37,152 nucleotides of DNA from Myxococcales bacterium (GTDB taxonomy: Bacteria > Myxococcota_A > Polyangia > Polyangiales > Polyangiaceae): NCBI GenBank assembly GCA_021847645.1, contig JAJZQG010000065.1, positions 1-37,152 of the forward strand, written 5' to 3'. Both the position numbers and the translations under genes were made by a program. Numbering within the stretch: position 1 is the stretch's first letter; every line of letters starts with the position of its first letter. The notes beneath the pieces are model-generated. The model made no database searches. It was not told the DNA's origin and worked only from the letters and a program-made list of their open reading frames with translations. Below are positions 34,901 through 37,152 of this stretch, one piece after another.

Positions 34901-36426
34901 TGTTTGCCCTCGATCGCTCCCCGGAGCAGCTCGTCGGACAATGACGCAATCGCGTCCGCTCTCCTGCATAGCGCAATGCCCCGCGACGCCGCGAACCACC
35001 TGGACACGTTGCGGCCGTCGTATCCCTCCAGCCGGTCGCTCTTGATCTCGTGCAACAGCTCGTCGAAGGCCGTACCGCACAGCCGCTCGATCCGCGGCCG
35101 ATTCGACTCGCTGGCGAGCATCAGTGCCGGGTCGGACAGGACGCCGGCCAGCGTGGGAACGCGCAGCCACCGGTTCTCCGGCCGCTCGGCCCAGGCCAGC
35201 ACCGAGTCCACGTTCACGGCCTCCACCCTCGCCCCTTCGGTCTTCGTCTCGACCTTGGGCAAAGCCAGGTCGTCACGCCCGGCGTCCCGGATCGCCTGCT
35301 TCGCTGCCTCCCGCTGCACTTTCACGCGGGCGGACCAAAGCTCGTCGCACCGGTTCTTGGGTTGAGAGGCGCGCGCCAGCAGATCCTGGCGCAACGCGCG
35401 CAGGATATCCCCCCGCCGGTCGCCCAGCTCCCGGGCAAGCTCGTCGATGCTTCGCGACCAGGCCTCGAGCCGCGACGGCGTGGACCAGGGCGCCGGCAGC
35501 TCGCCTGCAGCGGTTCCCAGGTTGGTCTGCAACGCGACGACCTCTTGCAGATAGCGTTGCATCCGCGTCTCCGGCGCGGGCACGGCGGTGTCGAGACAGA
35601 CCTTGCGAAGGTCCGCCAGCGAGTCCGTGTCGGAACCCTCGAACGAGATTCGTGCGAGCGTGGTCCGCAGGTAGTCCAGCTCCCCACGCGCGGTGCAGGG
35701 CGGCGCGCTCGCCGGCAGCGCGTCGACCGCTTGCCCGAGCAGCAGCCACGCTTGGGGTTGCTGTCCCTCGCGCAGCGCACGGTCGGCCTGGGAAATAAGC
35801 CTCGCCGATTGCCACGCATCCGGCGGCAGGCCCACGCCGGTGCCCAGTATGCGGCTGAGCAAGGGCGCTCCTGAAGACAGATGCTGAGCGCCCCCGGCTC
35901 CCCAGGCCGCTGCATCCGCTCCCGCAGCCGACGCAATGAGCCCTGCAAGCGAATCGCCCGCCAACGGCCCGCTGCCCGCGGGTATGCCCAGCTCCACCTC
36001 ACTGCGTGGCACGCTCGCCGGCGGCTGCAAGCCGCCCCGCAACCTCAATATCGTTCCCCGTCCAACCTTGGCTCGTGCTCCCTTCGACGGCCCGATCACC
36101 GCCAGATCGTCGCTGTCCATCAGCGCGCGCAGGTCGTCGGGAAGCCACGCATCCGGTGCCAGCCACAGGGCCGCGCGCACGATGTCCCGTCGATCCGCGT
36201 CCGGCGCACCGCGCGCGGCGAGGAGCAGCAGTTGGCCGGTGCGTGCTCGGTCGCCCAGCTCCGCGGCGCGCTGCAGCTCGGGCAGGCAAGCTCCCCGCGC
36301 CGCTTGCGCGGAACAAGTCCGCGCGTAGTCGGGCACCTTCGGCGCACCATGGAGCGTGGCGCCGGAGCAGGCTGACAGGATCAGGGCGAGAGTCGGAACG
36401 ATCCAGGGCCTCGTCATCGGACGCAT
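31939..36426 (-). CDS. Giant lipoprotein of unknown family (1,495 aa)
   Basis: With the ATG at 36424-36426 the product has a short basic start and hydrophobic segment ending in LSAC (C20), a lipoprotein signal. A second ATG three codons later works equally well. The remaining ~1,475 residues are mostly helical, rich in Ala, Leu, Asp and Arg. Repeated helix-turn-helix units in the C-terminal third (ALERLGRHSDADAALRDYLD; AKKKAEALDVLNRALSMIPA) suggest TPR-like repeats. No catalytic motif was recognised. It is probably anchored in a membrane and faces the periplasm or surface, perhaps as a scaffold. It shares a 114 bp divergent region with the FHA gene. The frame runs on past 36426 to 37086, but that part is antisense to the FHA gene and is not included. 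Confidence 0.8.
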   Translation of the reverse strand: MRPMTRPWIVPTLALILSACSGATLHGAPKVPDYARTCSAQAARGACLPELQRAAELGDRARTGQLLLLAARGAPDADRRDIVRAALWLAPDAWLPDDLRALMDSDDLAVIGPSKGARAKVGRGTILRLRGGLQPPASVPRSEVELGIPAGSGPLAGDSLAGLIASAAGADAAAWGAGGAQHLSSGAPLLSRILGTGVGLPPDAWQSARLISQADRALREGQQPQAWLLLGQAVDALPASAPPCTARGELDYLRTTLARISFEGSDTDSLADLRKVCLDTAVPAPETRMQRYLQEVVALQTNLGTAAGELPAPWSTPSRLEAWSRSIDELARELGDRRGDILRALRQDLLARASQPKNRCDELWSARVKVQREAAKQAIRDAGRDDLALPKVETKTEGARVEAVNVDSVLAWAERPENRWLRVPTLAGVLSDPALMLASESNRPRIERLCGTAFDELLHEIKSDRLEGYDGRNVSRWFAASRGIALCRRADAIASLSDELLRGAIEGKQGKIGALKVLMLTGFQALEALLTGRTSDGLVAIKVMKDGLARLSARLGPGDEDRVLDAVIGVVGAAVDRVMSQNGDVAVALERAAATLEPIVRKPINPQAPDLLRAAPGIHLAALALLAAVNANDHDTRGRDAALQRLETSVERDVRQLLAAFGVPGQEPAILRIVKAATAVARAADATPAFDGEALMRDLEAASEPAQTETRWWGVGLNGARLALWDLAAAALVKSESSGGSKAHASSPEADPRIARILDRADQTLIRLVDGAVRDWGNQGTSWEFLYVTPATHRAVAAMVLAPEQAPDLGERVARAMQPGIDAGLSRISSKLRDAKPAEVGFLAVLIDALELAHDQGGVTALADNVEARVKWARRLREQAATYPPEYRVVIDAAAAAAEFDSDRAKARAELQDAARDAADSQFGDVAWLPRLVEAVLLYHDDDTAGALLSVDAVVQSAKAAVPCNKPNEVVGLEPFRAWALERLGRHSDADAALRDYLDATRQFGGDGFIECRLVSYRNAFNFTADLKQRLGSLFFPTSNEGTFQVGAGYGDSRSYDRLTCVSTPISTPRLDLATTGQLMRVAYALRAGDDATANAALLGAISDGRALVHGDVASLGVNDGAAVEDARKNAFVPMIVYVAAAARGRGHLAAADQLDTLAEDIASARGESVAGSLADRPGLPRQLDKLGFDVVSPIIATAWEASDDKAKETGTAAKPGNHGAPSAVPPWSLPLIESYALLRRSKVKQAMASMQRVRAPAGDALARIAVARAKDRMAGAKAPLRSVAEVIADLQELSRAGMFTEVQAVASEQAARLLHAKKKAEALDVLNRALSMIPADRAPLTRADLLVDIGTQVPEVLSHGDWANAMEQVEPSLQGRVALQREVAILQRVLAYEAQQGEPERLLSPLDRLRGVLERALGADHAETLKLALAELLVRSLQTRVEQADVDEMLARIHTAGAGSEALVNVLDAWRATSDRPAERKTVVLRFVQQILAP

Positions 36427-36540
36427 CGAACCGCCGGCCACGCGCGGTGTCAACGCGCGCCACCCCACGTTCGTTGGTTCCGCTCCCCCGCACTGGCATT
36501 TTCGGCTACACTGCCGGCACCTGCGTTGGAGGTCTGAGCA

Positions 36541-37152
36541 TTGTCCGACCCGACATCGAAGCCCGGCGACACGGCCCCGCGTTTCCCGCCAGGTCATTCC
36601 GCCGCATCCACCGGGCGCTACGTCCTGCTCGTGCTCGGCGACGAGCAGGGCAAGTACGCCACCTTTCCTCTCCCCGACCAAGGCAGCGTCGTCATCGGAC
36701 GGTCTCACAAGTGCGACATTCGCATCGACGATCCCTCCCTGTCGCGTCAGCACGCGGTGCTGCACACCGGCCCCACCATCTGGATTGAAGACCTCGGCAG
36801 CGCCAACGGCACACGCGTGCGCGACGCGCGCCTCGTCTACTCGCCCCCCACCGATTCCACGGAAACCGTCGAGTTCCTCGATCAGCGCGTCAGCGCCGAA
36901 GGTCGCGTCGAAGTCTCCCCTGGCGACGTCATCGAGCTGGGCTCCACCGTGGTCGTCGTGCAGCACGCCGTGTCCGGGTCGCGTCCTCGCCGGCTCTGGA
37001 CGCACGGCTACTTCGAGGGACGTCTCGAGGAAGAGTGCGCACGCGCCGAGCGCGCCAAGTCCTCTTTTGCCCTGATCCGAGTGCACACCGACGACGCCTC
37101 GCGCAGCGAGGTCGAAGAAGCGCTCGCGGTTGCCACCCGCTCCATCGACGTA
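36541..37152 (+). CDS. FHA-domain regulator with GGDEF-like segment (partial, 3' end outside window)
   Basis: The frame is open for 204 codons to the window edge. A strong GGAGG (36528-36532) lies eight bases before a TTG at 36541, which I take as the start. Residues about 26-140 are an FHA phosphothreonine-binding domain: VIGRSHKCDIRIDDPSLSRQ with R54, then H71, and LGSANGTRV with N89-G90. After a linker, HGYFEGRLEEECARAERAKS followed by FALIRV resembles the first helix and strand of GGDEF-type cyclase domains. Related myxobacterial proteins often continue into a sigma-54 activator or cyclase, but the end is not visible. FHA partners are normally substrates of Ser/Thr kinases, and two such kinases lie in this window. 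Confidence 0.85.
   Translation, partial: MSDPTSKPGDTAPRFPPGHSAASTGRYVLLVLGDEQGKYATFPLPDQGSVVIGRSHKCDIRIDDPSLSRQHAVLHTGPTIWIEDLGSANGTRVRDARLVYSPPTDSTETVEFLDQRVSAEGRVEVSPGDVIELGSTVVVVQHAVSGSRPRRLWTHGYFEGRLEEECARAERAKSSFALIRVHTDDASRSEVEEALAVATRSIDV

Noticed and set aside
32983..34944. 653-residue open frame on the plus strand
   Set aside because: It is antisense to the giant lipoprotein, and its Arg/His/Gln-rich composition is typical of a shadow.
36494..36507. TGGCAT...GGC element resembling a sigma-54 promoter upstream of the FHA gene
   Set aside because: The GG and GC elements are two bases too close for a sigma-54 -24/-12 promoter, and the TTGC block is missing.

Overview
The window is high-GC, densely packed bacterial chromosome that reads as a myxobacterium (Myxococcota, probably Polyangia). 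This is inferred from the protein types: two large Ser/Thr kinases with unusual sensor or effector modules, many alanine/proline-rich lipoproteins, TonB-C/AgmX-like single-pass proteins, a Cys/Gly-rich secreted repeat protein, an alpha-2-macroglobulin-like giant, and an FHA protein. No rRNA, tRNA, CRISPR array, insertion sequence or phage gene was seen.

Layout. 1-6.3 kb: the first codons of a leftward gene, acylphosphatase, an AgmX/TonB-C-like membrane protein, an HD phosphohydrolase, a TerB-like protein, a second TonB-C-like membrane protein, a PLP trans-sulfuration enzyme and a dual-specificity phosphatase. 6.5-10.3 kb (leftward): a 33-residue lysine-rich protein, a membrane-anchored HExxH protein and a lipoprotein with a Cys-rich linker and beta-propeller-like body. 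10.4-12.0 kb: a class I glutamine amidotransferase and a convergent Ap4A phosphorylase. 12.1-16.9 kb (rightward, short gaps): a methyltransferase, a kinase fused to a PhnD-type substrate-binding domain, a second methyltransferase, and a protein that combines a PqqD/RRE-like region with a degenerate Fic-like domain. 17-18.8 kb: a small orphan ORF and two translationally coupled lipoproteins. 18.9-22.3 kb: overlapping aroB-aroA-aroC. 22.5-37.2 kb: a thioester-less alpha-2-macroglobulin-like protein, a divergent kinase-ATPase-helical-repeat regulator, a Tyr/Gly-rich lipoprotein, a 1,495-residue lipoprotein of unknown family, and the start of an FHA/GGDEF-like regulator.

How the genes fit together. 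Most of the left half is housekeeping or small-molecule metabolism in short units. The aro genes supply chorismate from one tightly coupled operon. The strongest candidate for an undescribed system is the 12.1-16.9 kb run. There an intracellular kinase carries a domain normally used to capture periplasmic ligands, and it is followed within 46 bp and then 6 bp by a methyltransferase and a Fic-like protein whose catalytic motif is rewritten. The right third looks like an envelope-surveillance island: exported giant proteins sit next to regulators with kinase, STAND-like ATPase and FHA modules. Both interpretations are inferences from sequence and gene order.
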